Of a stretch of DNA of 64,000 nt, positions 51,565 to 59,920 are shown one piece after another. The DNA lies in assembly GCA_052139695.1 (NCBI GenBank), contig JBKQWF010000135.1:1-64000 (forward strand). Direction: 5' to 3'. Every line of letters begins with the position of its first letter. Within the stretch, counting starts at the first letter, position 1. Under the pieces are notes generated by a model. That model made no database searches. It saw only the letters and a list, made by a program, of their open reading frames with translations, and had not been told where the DNA came from. The position numbers were made by a program, and so were the translations under genes. This DNA is from PLGF01 sp052139695 (GTDB taxonomy: Bacteria > Verrucomicrobiota > Verrucomicrobiia > Limisphaerales > Palsa-1400).

Positions 51565-51815
51565 GGGTCAACCCCTTTGTTTTGGCGAATGGCCTCCCGG
51601 AGCACTTGGATTCGCCGCTCCTTTCTTTCTTCGACCGGCAAAGCTTCCTGACACGCCAGCATGTCCTCGTCCGCACGGCTCGCCTGCCATAAGGGCAAAT
51701 CGAATTGCGCTCGGTCCTCACAGCAGCCTAACGTAAACCCCGCCGCATTCAAACGCCAAACCGCGCACCGGCAATCACGTCTCACATTTATAATCCGTGA
51801 GGCAGAATCTGCCAT
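51561..51815 (-). CDS. small hypothetical protein, translationally coupled to the next
   Basis: An 84-aa frame ending ACQEALPVEERKERRIQVLR, EAIRQNKGVDP, whose TGA overlaps the ATG of the gene at 51564. The second half (from about residue 50) looks like a charged helix; the first half is Cys/Arg-rich and less convincing, so the true start may lie further in (for example ATG in DEDMLACQ). The coupling is the main support. Confidence 0.4.
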   Translation of the reverse strand: MADSASRIINVRRDCRCAVWRLNAAGFTLGCCEDRAQFDLPLWQASRADEDMLACQEALPVEERKERRIQVLREAIRQNKGVDP

Positions 51816-51880
51816 TGGGGTTAGACGCGTGCGAGCATTTGGTCAGGATAATTGAACACCAAGAATTCGGAATGAAAAAG

Positions 51881-52360
51881 TCATGGGTGCTGCTGCCGTT
51901 TCTGAATCTCCCTCAGTTGTCGAACGCTAACCCTGTCGTGGTCCCGGTTCATCGCCTCTTTGGCACGAATCAAGGACTCGAGGTCGAGGATTCTGCAAGG
52001 TCCAAAAGGGAGTTCGATCTGAATGCTGTGGGACAAGACTTCGTTGAAGCCGCCCAAGCCGAGGATTTCCCCGAGGCAATCAAGCGGCCCGAGGTCCGTG
52101 CGCAAATACAGGTTCTTCAATCGCGTGCATTCATCCGCTGTCAGATCAAACGGCAAATCCGGCCTCGAACGATGTATGGGGTGCAGATCAGCCACCGCGG
52201 TTTGGATACGCCTGAGGTTCGGTTCGTCGAACCTGCAGCATATATCCACGTCGCGCGTCAGCAGAGTTACACCATGTGCGGCGGCAGCGAATCCTCCAAC
52301 CAAAACGAAGTCCACGTGCGCGTCAATCAGTCTGCGGGTCAATTCAGTCAGATTTTGCAT
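51881..52360 (-). CDS. nucleotidyltransferase (MNT/AbiEii-like)
   Basis: A 159-aa protein from ATG 52360 (MQNLTELTRRLIDAHVDFVL). The nucleotidyltransferase pattern is VGGFAAAAHGVTLLTRDVDI, with G-G, H-G and T-R-D-V-D-I carrying the metal-binding acids, followed by a helical C-terminus. Related proteins are minimal nucleotidyltransferases that modify partner proteins or RNA in toxin-antitoxin or defence modules. It overlaps an upstream small acidic gene by 17 nt. A HEPN partner was not seen. Confidence 0.75.
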   Translation of the reverse strand: MQNLTELTRRLIDAHVDFVLVGGFAAAAHGVTLLTRDVDICCRFDEPNLRRIQTAVADLHPIHRSRPDLPFDLTADECTRLKNLYLRTDLGPLDCLGEILGLGGFNEVLSHSIQIELPFGPCRILDLESLIRAKEAMNRDHDRVSVRQLREIQKRQQHP

Positions 52361-52535
52361 GGCGTTCCTGCATGGCGGCACCGAGGGTGTCGGCAAAATT
52401 GACGGCATCGTCGTTGGCTTGCATCCGCTCCCAAGGTGTCATGGCAAGGCTGTCCTCCAGAAGCGAAAAGTCCACGTCAGCGGCCGTAACATCTGGCTTC
52501 GCTTTCTTTTCGTCCGATTCAGCTACGTTGCTCAT
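52344..52535 (-). CDS. small partner protein of the nucleotidyltransferase
   Basis: A 63-aa acidic protein from ATG 52535: MSNVAESDEKKAKPDVTAAD, VDFSLLEDSLAMTPWERMQA, NDDAVNFADTLGAAMQERHA. It ends inside the nucleotidyltransferase coding region (17-nt overlap), which implies translational coupling. The M-T-P-W-E-R-M-Q-A-N-D motif seems characteristic, but I cannot name the family. It may be an antitoxin or regulatory partner. Confidence 0.55.
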   Translation of the reverse strand: MSNVAESDEKKAKPDVTAADVDFSLLEDSLAMTPWERMQANDDAVNFADTLGAAMQERHAKSD

Positions 52536-52721
52536 TTCCTTAACGTCTTGCGGACAATATAAGCCATGGCCTAAGTATGCGTGATGGCGGCAGTCCGCGC
52601 AAGCCGGCAGCCCGGCGCACCCTCGCGCGCGTGCGGCCCATTAGTTCAGGGGCGTCGGCAAGGTCCGTGCTTTTGCAATGGTCTTTGCCGTGATTTCTCC
52701 GCATTCTCCGCCTCAGAAACT

Positions 52722-53276
52722 ATGAAAAAACTCATCCTCTTCCTGGCCTTGAGCGCCGCCGGCGCCGCGCAGGCGCAATCGACCAACGCTCCCCTCACCT
52801 ATTTTGAAGCCTATAGCGCGGTGGCCGACGCGCCTTTGGTCAAAGGCATGTCGAGCATTGGCGTATTAAATAATCAGATTACCTATCCGGTCGAGGTCCG
52901 GGCGGAACGGCTAACCAACCTGCAAACGACCAACACCCTCTATGCCGTCTCCCTCCGCACCCGTGTCGCCGCCCGCCAATTGCTGGTCGATTATATCGAT
53001 TATGACGAACTCGATGGCATCATCCGCGGCATCCAGTGGATTTCGCAAGCCGGCCATTCCGCCTCGCCGATGGATAACTTTGAAGCCATTTACCGCACCC
53101 GTTGCGGATGGACTGTCTATAAAGTTTCCAACGCCGGAAAATTCACGATCGCGATGAAATCCGGCGACCCGGCGGTGGGGCGCAATCAGATGGCACCCTT
53201 TGTCCTCGACGACTTGGGCAGGTACTTGACCGCCGCCAAAGCCAAGATTGACTCCGTCGCCGCCAGCGGGCAGTAG
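52722..53276 (+). CDS. exported protein, function unknown
   Basis: A 184-aa protein from ATG 52722 with signal peptide MKKLILFLALSAAGAAQAQS; 47 codons upstream in the same frame are rejected because they put the signal inside. The mature part has YFEAYSAVADAPLVKGMSSI, VEVRAERLTNLQTTNTLYAV and FVLDDLGRYLTAAKAKIDSV. No membrane or catalytic motif. Probably periplasmic. Confidence 0.65.
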   Translation: MKKLILFLALSAAGAAQAQSTNAPLTYFEAYSAVADAPLVKGMSSIGVLNNQITYPVEVRAERLTNLQTTNTLYAVSLRTRVAARQLLVDYIDYDELDGIIRGIQWISQAGHSASPMDNFEAIYRTRCGWTVYKVSNAGKFTIAMKSGDPAVGRNQMAPFVLDDLGRYLTAAKAKIDSVAASGQ

Positions 53277-53368
53277 CCCCGCCCGCGGCAGAGCCTTGGC
53301 GGTATCTTAAGGAATTCCTTTGCTTCGCGAGGGCATTCTGTCTCAATATTGTTGGCAGTCGAAGCCGA

Positions 53369-53956
53369 ATGAACGTTCCGAACAAGTTGACCATCTCCAG
53401 ATTTCTACTCACGGGAGCGTTCTTGGCCGTGATCTTCATCCGGGCGCGGTTCTACGCCCCGCTCTCCCTCCTGCTCTTTATTGCCGCCAGTCTCACCGAT
53501 TATTTTGATGGAAAAATCGCGCGGCGCGATAATTTGATCACTAATTTTGGCATTCTCATGGACCCGCTGGCCGACAAAATTCTGGTCTGCTCGGCCTTCA
53601 TCGCCTTCGTCGGCGAAGGATGGATGCCAGCCTGGATGGTCGTCATCGTGGTGGCCCGCGAATTAGCCATCACCGGGTTGAGATTGCTGGCCGCGTCGCG
53701 CAACCTCGTGCTGGGGGCCGAACGGTTCGGCAAACACAAAACCATTTCGCAAATCGTCGCGATCATTTCGGTGCTGGTTTTGCATAGTTATAAGCAGGCT
53801 GGGGCGGTGGGCGATCTCTTTGGGCTGCCCCTCTTTGGAGAACCTTGGGTCATTTGGTTTACAGCCTTTTCCATCCGGGTGGCGGTATTACTGACATTCA
53901 CTTCCGGAGTGATTTACCTCTGGCGCAATCGCGCGCTTTACATGCGGGATTTATGA
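53369..53956 (+). CDS. pgsA: CDP-diacylglycerol--glycerol-3-phosphate 3-phosphatidyltransferase
   Basis: A 195-aa integral membrane enzyme making phosphatidylglycerophosphate. The CDP-alcohol phosphotransferase motif D-x-x-D-G-x-x-A-R-x8-G-x3-D-x3-D is complete: DYFDGKIARRDNLITNFGIL followed by MDPLADK. MNVPNKLTISRFLLTG at the N-terminus is typical of PgsA. About four to six membrane segments. Its TGA overlaps the ATG of pgpA (ATGA), so the two consecutive steps of phosphatidylglycerol synthesis are coupled. Confidence 0.95.
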   Translation: MNVPNKLTISRFLLTGAFLAVIFIRARFYAPLSLLLFIAASLTDYFDGKIARRDNLITNFGILMDPLADKILVCSAFIAFVGEGWMPAWMVVIVVARELAITGLRLLAASRNLVLGAERFGKHKTISQIVAIISVLVLHSYKQAGAVGDLFGLPLFGEPWVIWFTAFSIRVAVLLTFTSGVIYLWRNRALYMRDL

Positions 53957-54447
53957 AAGTCTGGATCGCCCAGGGCTTCGGCGTGGGCCGCGTCGGAGTG
54001 GCCCCGGGAACCTTTGGCTCCCTCGTGGGATTGCTGTGGTTTGCCCTGCTTTTGACCTTGCGCTCCTGGCCGCTCTTCCTCGCCGCCAACGCTGCCGCCA
54101 TTGCCCTTTCCATCTGGTTGTGCGGGGAAGCGGAAAGGGCCTTAAAAAAGACGGACCCTGGATGCGTCGTCCTGGACGAGATTATTGCCATCCCCCTCTG
54201 CTTCAGCGGCTGGCTGGCGGCCATTTATCTGCGGGAAGATCGCTGGCCGGATGCGGGATATTTTTGCGCGCACTGGGCATCCTCAGTCGGAGTTTTCGTT
54301 CTGTTCCGGCTTTTCGACGTCCTCAAACCCTGGCCGGTGCGCCAAAGCCAAAGCCTGTCTGGCGGCTGGGGAGTCACGGTGGACGACGTCCTCGCGGCCG
54401 TTTATGTCAATCTCGTCGTCCTGGCCGTGATGAAGCTGGGGTATTAG
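53953..54447 (+). CDS. pgpA: phosphatidylglycerophosphatase A
   Basis: A 164-aa membrane protein from ATG 53953 (MKVWIAQGFGVGRVGVAPGT). It has FGSLVGLLWF, the signature GCVVLDEIIAIPLCF (D-E metal site), FRLFDVLKPWPVRQSQSLSG and GWGVTVDDVLAAVYVNL. It dephosphorylates phosphatidylglycerophosphate, acting after PgsA, whose stop codon it overlaps. Convergent with ruvC with a 4-nt overlap of stops. Confidence 0.95.
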   Translation: MKVWIAQGFGVGRVGVAPGTFGSLVGLLWFALLLTLRSWPLFLAANAAAIALSIWLCGEAERALKKTDPGCVVLDEIIAIPLCFSGWLAAIYLREDRWPDAGYFCAHWASSVGVFVLFRLFDVLKPWPVRQSQSLSGGWGVTVDDVLAAVYVNLVVLAVMKLGY

Positions 54448-55046
54448 ATCCGCTTCGATCTTCCCAAAGTGTAGCGGTTCGATTCCTGGATGTGGGCCAG
54501 GGCGACGGCCAGGGCATCGGCGGCGTCGGGCGCGGGCGTTTCGGAAAGCCGCAAAAGCCGTTGCACCATTTTAGCGACCGCGAGTTTTTGCGCCGCGCCA
54601 TAGCCGACGATGGCTTGTTTGATCTTGCGCGGGGAGATTTCATAAACCTCCAGTCCCGCTTCTCCGAGAACCGCGAGCGCCGCGCCGCGCGCCTGGCCCA
54701 TGATCAACGCCGTTTGCAGGTTTTGCGCGAAAAACAGGCCTTCAATGGCGCAAGCGGTGGGATGGTGCAGCCGGATAATCTCCCGCAAAGTTTGCGCAAT
54801 TTTGGCCAAACAGCGGGAATGCTCCCAATTGGCCGGACACGAAATCGTGCCGTGCGCCAATGCGCGGTGCGCGGGCTTGCCGGCCTGGATCACGCCGTAG
54901 CCAGTGCCCCGCAAGGAAGGGTCAATCCCCAGGACCACGCCAGCCGCCACGGAAGAAGTAATGGTGGTAAAGACAGGAACTGGCGCGGGCTTCCGCCCGG
55001 CCACTCTCGCCTGGAGTTGTTCAAATTGCCTGGACGTGATGGCCAT
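54444..55046 (-). CDS. ruvC: Holliday junction endodeoxyribonuclease RuvC
   Basis: A 200-aa RuvC that cleaves four-way junctions with RuvAB. The catalytic acids lie in VVLGIDPSLRGTGYGVIQ, ACAIEGLFFAQNLQTALIMG and APDAADALAVALAH, with KIKQAIVGYGAAQKLAVAKM between. The start ATG 55046 (MAITSRQFEQLQARVAG) gives a ~36-residue extension before the usual N-terminus; a shorter start is not obvious. It follows the UreF-like gene by 19 nt on the same strand. ruvA and ruvB are not nearby. Confidence 0.94.
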   Translation of the reverse strand: MAITSRQFEQLQARVAGRKPAPVPVFTTITSSVAAGVVLGIDPSLRGTGYGVIQAGKPAHRALAHGTISCPANWEHSRCLAKIAQTLREIIRLHHPTACAIEGLFFAQNLQTALIMGQARGAALAVLGEAGLEVYEISPRKIKQAIVGYGAAQKLAVAKMVQRLLRLSETPAPDAADALAVALAHIQESNRYTLGRSKRI

Positions 55047-55065
55047 GCGGCAGGATAAGGGAAAA

Positions 55066-55740
55066 CTATTCCCGAACCGAGACCCGATTCTCGATGGTTG
55101 CCAGGCTGGCGGCAACAGCCGCGAACATCTGCCCGGTCAAATCCTCCAAGAGCCTTGATAAGCCGGGTTCAATCGTCTCATCGGCAGCCGCTCCCGCCAG
55201 GCTGGCCAGTGCTTCCTGCCCGTAGAAAAGCAGCCCTTGGCGCAAGGGGACGGAATACACCGCCAAGGTCACCCCGTACACCAGGGTGTGCCACCCGTGG
55301 GCTTGGCCGGACTCGACGGCTTTCAGGTAGCGCTGCACCAAACGGTCATCGCGCAACGGGCGCATCCGCATCAGCTGGCTGCGACCCACTTGCTGGCTCG
55401 GTCCAGCAAACGGTGTTTGCCGCAGGGGGGCGCCCAGGCGCTGGTCTTGCAGGATCAGTTCCCGGATTTCCCCGCGCGCCGCGTGGCCGCAAGCTTCGGC
55501 TATAGCCGGCAGCTCCAGGGGCAGCAGAATTTGCTCCAGATAGTTCTTTAAGAATACTTCCGGAGAGCGGGACTTTGTCGCGGCCGAACTGGTTAAAGTT
55601 CCGCGGGATGTGATGCCGCCGATAGGTACGCCGACCTGCCGTAAAAGGGCGGAGAATTCGCCCAGCAGATTCTCTGCTTCACTTCTCGCAGCCGGCGACC
55701 CTGTCAGGACTGGCTGCGGTCTCTTTTCGATTGGCCTCAC
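55066..55740 (-). CDS. UreF-like urease accessory protein
   Basis: A 224-aa all-helical protein (GTG start 55740) matching UreF in outline: LLRQVGVPIGGITSRGTL (UreF has L-x-x-x-P-x-G-x-x-x-x-S), FLKNYLEQILLPLELPAIAE, then QRYLKAVESGQAHGWHTLVY and YGQEALASLAGAA. UreF helps load nickel into urease with UreG and UreD. No urease genes are in the window, and ruvC follows in the same direction, so the partner is elsewhere or the protein serves another GTPase. Family call is by eye and moderately sure. Confidence 0.6.
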   Translation of the reverse strand: MRPIEKRPQPVLTGSPAARSEAENLLGEFSALLRQVGVPIGGITSRGTLTSSAATKSRSPEVFLKNYLEQILLPLELPAIAEACGHAARGEIRELILQDQRLGAPLRQTPFAGPSQQVGRSQLMRMRPLRDDRLVQRYLKAVESGQAHGWHTLVYGVTLAVYSVPLRQGLLFYGQEALASLAGAAADETIEPGLSRLLEDLTGQMFAAVAASLATIENRVSVRE

Positions 55741-55951
55741 ACAACTCAGACATTGCTTTTCCCCAAGCCGCCTTTACCCAGCTCGGGCTTACCACTTTTA
55801 GGCTACAACGGCCTGTGGCGTCCAGTTGTAAAAGTGCAATTTCCCTAATTATTTAAGTTGCTTTTGCGCCGGAATTGCTTCGGTTTTCCGCCTTTTTTTT
55901 GCCCGCAACTCGGTCTGGCGCCCGGCCTGGAAACCGCTATAATGAGCGACC

Positions 55952-56254
55952 ATGAGCGTCAATCGACACTGCCACAATTGTGGCTGGGAGTGGACGTTGC
56001 CCGGTTTTCCCGGGCGCGGCGATACCTGCCACCGCTGCAACGCGGACCTGCGCGTTTGCCTCAACTGCCTGAGCTACGATCCCAAGGTGGCCTATCAATG
56101 CCGCGATCGGCGCGCCGACCCGGTGATGGAAAAAGGCGCGGGAAATTTCTGCGAATATTTTGATTTTGCCAAGCGCGCCTTCGTGCCGAAGCAGGAAAAG
56201 AACACGCGCGAAACCGCCGCCCGGGAGCAATTAAAGAAGCTGCTGGGCGAGTAA
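55952..56254 (+). CDS. small zinc-ribbon protein
   Basis: A 100-aa protein from ATG 55952: MSVNRHCHNCGWEWTLPGFP has C-x-x-C, GRGDTCHRCNADLRVCLNCL another C-x-x-C and C-L-N-C, then YQCRDRRADPVMEKGAGNFC. The spacing (two or three C-x-x-C pairs) indicates one or two zinc ribbons. The tail KQEKNTRETAAREQLKKLLG is helical. I recall similar Cys-rich proteins in this phylum but cannot name the family. Possibly nucleic-acid or protein binding. Confidence 0.75.
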   Translation: MSVNRHCHNCGWEWTLPGFPGRGDTCHRCNADLRVCLNCLSYDPKVAYQCRDRRADPVMEKGAGNFCEYFDFAKRAFVPKQEKNTRETAAREQLKKLLGE

Positions 56255-56260
56255 TATCGC

Positions 56261-57124
56261 TCAACCCATCGCCGCCACCACGCCGCGCAGGTAGCCCGCG
56301 CATTCCATCACGTAAGGCTGCGGGTCATCCCCGTGGGCTTCGTACTCCAGGCCAATGTGATAGGGAAATTTGCGGGCTGAGAGCGCCTTGAGGATGCCGA
56401 CAATGTCAATGACCCCGCGCCCCAATTCTGTCGCCTTTCCCGCTGGCTCGGCTGCGGTTTCATCCTTCATGTGCAGATCATGCATGCGGTCGCCGCAGCG
56501 TTCGATGCATTCTACAGGGTCCACCTTGATTCGCACCGTATGGCCTACATCCATGCAAATGCCCATGAGCGGGTCGCGGTCCTTGACCATGGCAAAGACG
56601 TCCATGGGCGATGGATAAAGCTTGTCCGACGTACCGTGGTTGTGAATGGCAATGAGGATGTTGAATTCCCGGGCCTTCTTCTCGACGCTGTCCAGGAGCT
56701 TGGGATCCATGCTGCAAACAATGCAAGGCATCCCGGCATCCCTGGCATATTCAAACGCTTGCTGCACTTCCGGCTCGCTTTTCATATAGATTACCCCGCC
56801 ACCCATGAGCTTGAGCCCGGCAGCCTCGACCTGTTGCCGCGCGGCCTGCCGTTCCTCCGCGGTGCTTTTCATCGGCAAATGTGCATCCTTCAAATTGATA
56901 TACTTGAACCCCGCCTGTTTCGTCATGGCAATGGCTTTTACCAGCGGGAAATTGCGGTAGGTATAAGAGGCCATGCCGAGTTTAAGCCCGCCGTCCGGAT
57001 CACGTTCCGGTTTGGTCACGGCGGCCAGGGCATTCCCGCCCAGGGTCGCGGCGGTCATCGCGGCTGACGAGCCGAGCAGGCTGGCACGGAGAAAGTGGCG
57101 TCGATTGAGTCTCGTGGGTTGCAT
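56261..57124 (-). CDS. Tat-exported sugar phosphate isomerase/epimerase-like TIM-barrel protein
   Basis: A 287-aa protein from ATG 57124 (MQPTRLNRRHFLRASLLGSS), a twin-arginine signal (N-R-R-H-F-L-R). A longer frame upstream puts the Tat motif inside. The AP2-endonuclease-type TIM barrel has KLGMASYTYRNFPLVKAIAM, YINLKDAHLPM, LIAIHNHGTSDKLYP, CMDVGHTVRIKVDP, MHDLHMKDETAAEPAG and YHIGLEYEAHGDDPQPYV, with His, Glu and Asp candidates for the metal site. Likely periplasmic sugar epimerase or lyase. Divergent from the YfhO gene. Confidence 0.85.
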   Translation of the reverse strand: MQPTRLNRRHFLRASLLGSSAAMTAATLGGNALAAVTKPERDPDGGLKLGMASYTYRNFPLVKAIAMTKQAGFKYINLKDAHLPMKSTAEERQAARQQVEAAGLKLMGGGVIYMKSEPEVQQAFEYARDAGMPCIVCSMDPKLLDSVEKKAREFNILIAIHNHGTSDKLYPSPMDVFAMVKDRDPLMGICMDVGHTVRIKVDPVECIERCGDRMHDLHMKDETAAEPAGKATELGRGVIDIVGILKALSARKFPYHIGLEYEAHGDDPQPYVMECAGYLRGVVAAMG

Positions 57125-57215
57125 GGAAACAGGGTGCGAAATACCCAGCGCCATCGCAAGAAAATAGAGGGTTGAGATTGATAATGTTTCTTCAGACCTC
57201 ATACACTCCGGTTCC

Positions 57216-59465
57216 ATGCACGAGACCCCTGATTGGTCGGCGCCTCAACGGTTTGCCCTGATCCTCGCGGCAATCGTCTTTATACCATTTTGGAATGTCA
57301 TCCTCGGATTCGAGACCTTCGGACTGAGAGATTTCGGACTATTCAGCATTCCGACGGCCTACTTTCAGCGCGAGTGCTTTTGGCGGGGCGAATTGCCGCT
57401 GTGGAACCCCTACAATTGCTGCGGCCTGCCGTTCCTGGCGCAATTCAACACGTTGAGCCTCTATCCGCTCTCCCTGGTTTATCTGCTGCTGCCGCTGGCC
57501 TGGGCGTTGCCGGTGTTTTGCCTGTTACATCTTTTTATGGGCGGCTTGGGAATGTATTTCCTCGCCTCGCGCTGGACGGGTTCACGCGCGGGTGGCGCGC
57601 TGGCAGGAGTGGCTTTCGCCTTCAACGGGGTGACCCTTAATATGCTGATGTGGCCGAGCCATAGCGCCACCCTGGCCTGGATGCCCTGGGTCATTCTCCT
57701 GGTGGAACTCGGCTGGCATAGCGGCGGGCGCAAAATGATCCTCGCTTCCCTGGCGGCGGCAATGGAGGTTTTGGGGGGCGGACCGGAAACCATTCTGTTT
57801 ACTTGGGCCATCTTGGCTGCCTTGGCTGCGCTGGAGTGCTGCCGCGAGCCAAACCAAGGGTGGACAACGGTGCGGCGTTTTTTGGCGATTTGCTTTGTGG
57901 CTATGGCCCTGACGGCGGCGCAACTGTTCCCTTTCGCGGACTTTGCTCTCCATTCCAGCCGCAACAGCAACTTCGCCGGGTCGGAATGGTCGATGCCCCC
58001 GTGGGGTTGGGGAAACTTTTTGGTGCCGTTGTTCCAGACCTCGAGCTGGCAGCAAATCACGGTGCAGCGGGACCAATATTGGACCTCTTCCTACTATTCC
58101 GGCATCGGCGTGGTCTTTCTGGTTGTGGTCGCCTTGTGGCGGGCGCGGCAAGCGCGCGTCTGGCTGCTGGGAGGAGTCCTGCTGGCAAGCCTTGTGCTCG
58201 CTTTGGGAAACAACGGGTTTGTTTTCGGACCGCTCAAGCGGATTCTGCCGTTTTTGGGCATGTTCCGTTACCCGGTGAAATTTGTCATTCTGACGGTGGC
58301 GACCGCGCCGTTACTGGCAGCCTATGCCGTCGCCTCCTACGAGAATTCCCCACGCGACGGCAAGGGTCGATGGCTGGCGGAGATCTGCATAGGGACGGGC
58401 ATGCTTGTCCTGGTCGGGGTCATTCTTTGGGTGGCGCGCTACTGGCCGGTCGAAAACACCTCCTGGCCCGCGACTGCCGCCAATGCGTTGTGGCGAGCAT
58501 TTTTTCTGGGGTTGACATTTCTAACGGTGTGGCTTTTTGCCCGCTGGCCGCAGGCGCGTCGATGGAGCGTGCTGTTGCTTGTGGCCGTTTGCTGGGGAGA
58601 CCTGGTAACGCACATGCCGTGGCAAAATCCCACCTTGGACCCTGCCCTCTATGCGCCGGGCTTTGGCCGAACCGACGCCAAACTGACGCCCGAGCCGAGC
58701 ATCGCGCGGTCCCGCTTGATGATGTCCCCATTTTCCGCAAGGCAGCTCTATTACAAACCGGCTTCCAACATGAAAACCAATTACGTCCTGGATCGCATTT
58801 TGTTTTTGGCCGATTGCAATTTGCTGGATGACCTGCCGAAAGTGGACGGCTTCTTCTCCCTGGCCTTGCGCGGGACTGACCGGGTGCTATGGCTGCTGGA
58901 CCCGAGCACTGGCTTGGAATTGGACAGGCTGGAAGATTTTCTGTCCGTTTCCCAGACGATTGCCCCGGGGAAGGTTTTCGATTGGGTCACGCGCACCAAC
59001 TTCATTCCGATCGTGACCATTGGGCAGGAACCCCTCTTTGCCGATGATGAGTCGGTCTTTGCGGAGTTGGGCAAAATCCGGGTTGATTTCCGCCAAGTCA
59101 CCTGCCTGCCGCCCGAAGCGAAATCGCTTGTCAAAGCCCAACGCCAGCCCGAAGCGCGCATTCTCGCCACCGACTTCACGCCTTCCCGGCAAAAAATGCG
59201 GGTGCGAACTCCCGGCCCGGCCCTGCTGGTCCTGACTCAATCCTACTACCACAATTGGAAGGCCGCCGTGGATGGAGTGGAGGTTCCGTTGTGGCGGGCC
59301 AACTACGCTTTCCAGGCTGTTGAGGTCCCGGCGGGAGAACATGAAGTCACGCTGGCCTACCAAGACAAGGCCCTCTGGGCTGGGATTACGGTTTCCCTGC
59401 TGGCGGTCGCAGGCTGTCTCTTGGGGTGGTTGGTCTTGCCTTCGGACGGGAGAGCGCAAGCGTAA
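57216..59465 (+). CDS. YfhO-family multi-pass membrane protein
   Basis: A 749-aa protein with about 11-12 membrane segments in the first ~490 residues (RFALILAAIVFIPFWNVILG, LVYLLLPLAWALPVFCLLHL, FLVVVALWRARQARVWLLGG and others). WRGELPLWNPYNCCGLPFLA and the C-terminal LTQSYYHNWKAAVDGVEVPL, WRANYAFQAVEVPAGEHEV are typical of YfhO and related glycosyltransferase-like proteins. YfhO is implicated in lipoteichoic acid glycosylation in Firmicutes; the role in Gram-negative bacteria is less clear. Probably sugar transfer to a surface polymer. Confidence 0.88.
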   Translation: MHETPDWSAPQRFALILAAIVFIPFWNVILGFETFGLRDFGLFSIPTAYFQRECFWRGELPLWNPYNCCGLPFLAQFNTLSLYPLSLVYLLLPLAWALPVFCLLHLFMGGLGMYFLASRWTGSRAGGALAGVAFAFNGVTLNMLMWPSHSATLAWMPWVILLVELGWHSGGRKMILASLAAAMEVLGGGPETILFTWAILAALAALECCREPNQGWTTVRRFLAICFVAMALTAAQLFPFADFALHSSRNSNFAGSEWSMPPWGWGNFLVPLFQTSSWQQITVQRDQYWTSSYYSGIGVVFLVVVALWRARQARVWLLGGVLLASLVLALGNNGFVFGPLKRILPFLGMFRYPVKFVILTVATAPLLAAYAVASYENSPRDGKGRWLAEICIGTGMLVLVGVILWVARYWPVENTSWPATAANALWRAFFLGLTFLTVWLFARWPQARRWSVLLLVAVCWGDLVTHMPWQNPTLDPALYAPGFGRTDAKLTPEPSIARSRLMMSPFSARQLYYKPASNMKTNYVLDRILFLADCNLLDDLPKVDGFFSLALRGTDRVLWLLDPSTGLELDRLEDFLSVSQTIAPGKVFDWVTRTNFIPIVTIGQEPLFADDESVFAELGKIRVDFRQVTCLPPEAKSLVKAQRQPEARILATDFTPSRQKMRVRTPGPALLVLTQSYYHNWKAAVDGVEVPLWRANYAFQAVEVPAGEHEVTLAYQDKALWAGITVSLLAVAGCLLGWLVLPSDGRAQA

Positions 59466-59920
59466 TGCGTCGGTGAAGGCGGCCGGGGAAAGGTAGGGTC
59501 GCCTCGCCGAGGCGATCACCCGGCGGGAAACACCCGCGGACGGTTCAGCGGAGGCTGACTCAAAAGGATCCCGAACAGGCGACTTGGGTAGGGCGCGCTC
59601 TCCGAGCGCGCCATTTGTCCGAACGCCGGCTCCGGCTCGCACGGAGTGCGCGCCCTGCCTTTCCGCCGCGCAACGTTATGAGACAGCCTCGGCGCGGCGT
59701 CCCTGCCATCCATGGCCGACGCGTGACAAGTGCGCACCCGGAATGTGCAAAAACTGCCCTTTGCACCGTTTCTTTAAGGCGCAATAGACTTTGGCGTGTT
59801 CTGTGCTCTTACCTTAATCCTTGCGGCTTTGCAGAGGGCAATTAGTGAACAATTACCGCATTATTATTATATAACTGCCTTTTGCATCGTTCACGGCCGC
59901 GAGGACAGAAAGGCTGTAAT
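59466..59920. other. intergenic region: dispersed repeats and prepilin 3 leader
   Basis: The first part (59490-59665) holds repeat blocks of the GAAGGTAGGGCGCG family (GGTAGGGCGCGCTCTCCGAG, GCGCGCCATTT, GCACGGAGTGCGCGCCCTGC). The second part leads to prepilin 3. At 59791-59806, TTGGCGTGTTCTGTGC has a GG-N10-GC spacing that could be a weak sigma-54 element, but it deviates from the consensus. No gene recognised. Confidence 0.5.
59490..59665. repeat. dispersed palindromic intergenic repeats, copies 4-5
   Basis: Two adjacent hairpin units: GGTAGGGTCGCCTCGCCGAG with CGATCACCCGGCGGG, and GGTAGGGCGCGCTCTCCGAG with GCGCGCC, later GCACGGAGTGCGCGCCCTGC. They share the G-G-T-A-G-G-G opening and the CACGGAGTGCGCGCC-type arm with copies 1-3. 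Confidence 0.5.

Noticed and set aside
54036..55058. 340-codon frame over pgpA and ruvC
   Set aside because: Out of frame with pgpA and antisense to ruvC, both of which are certain.
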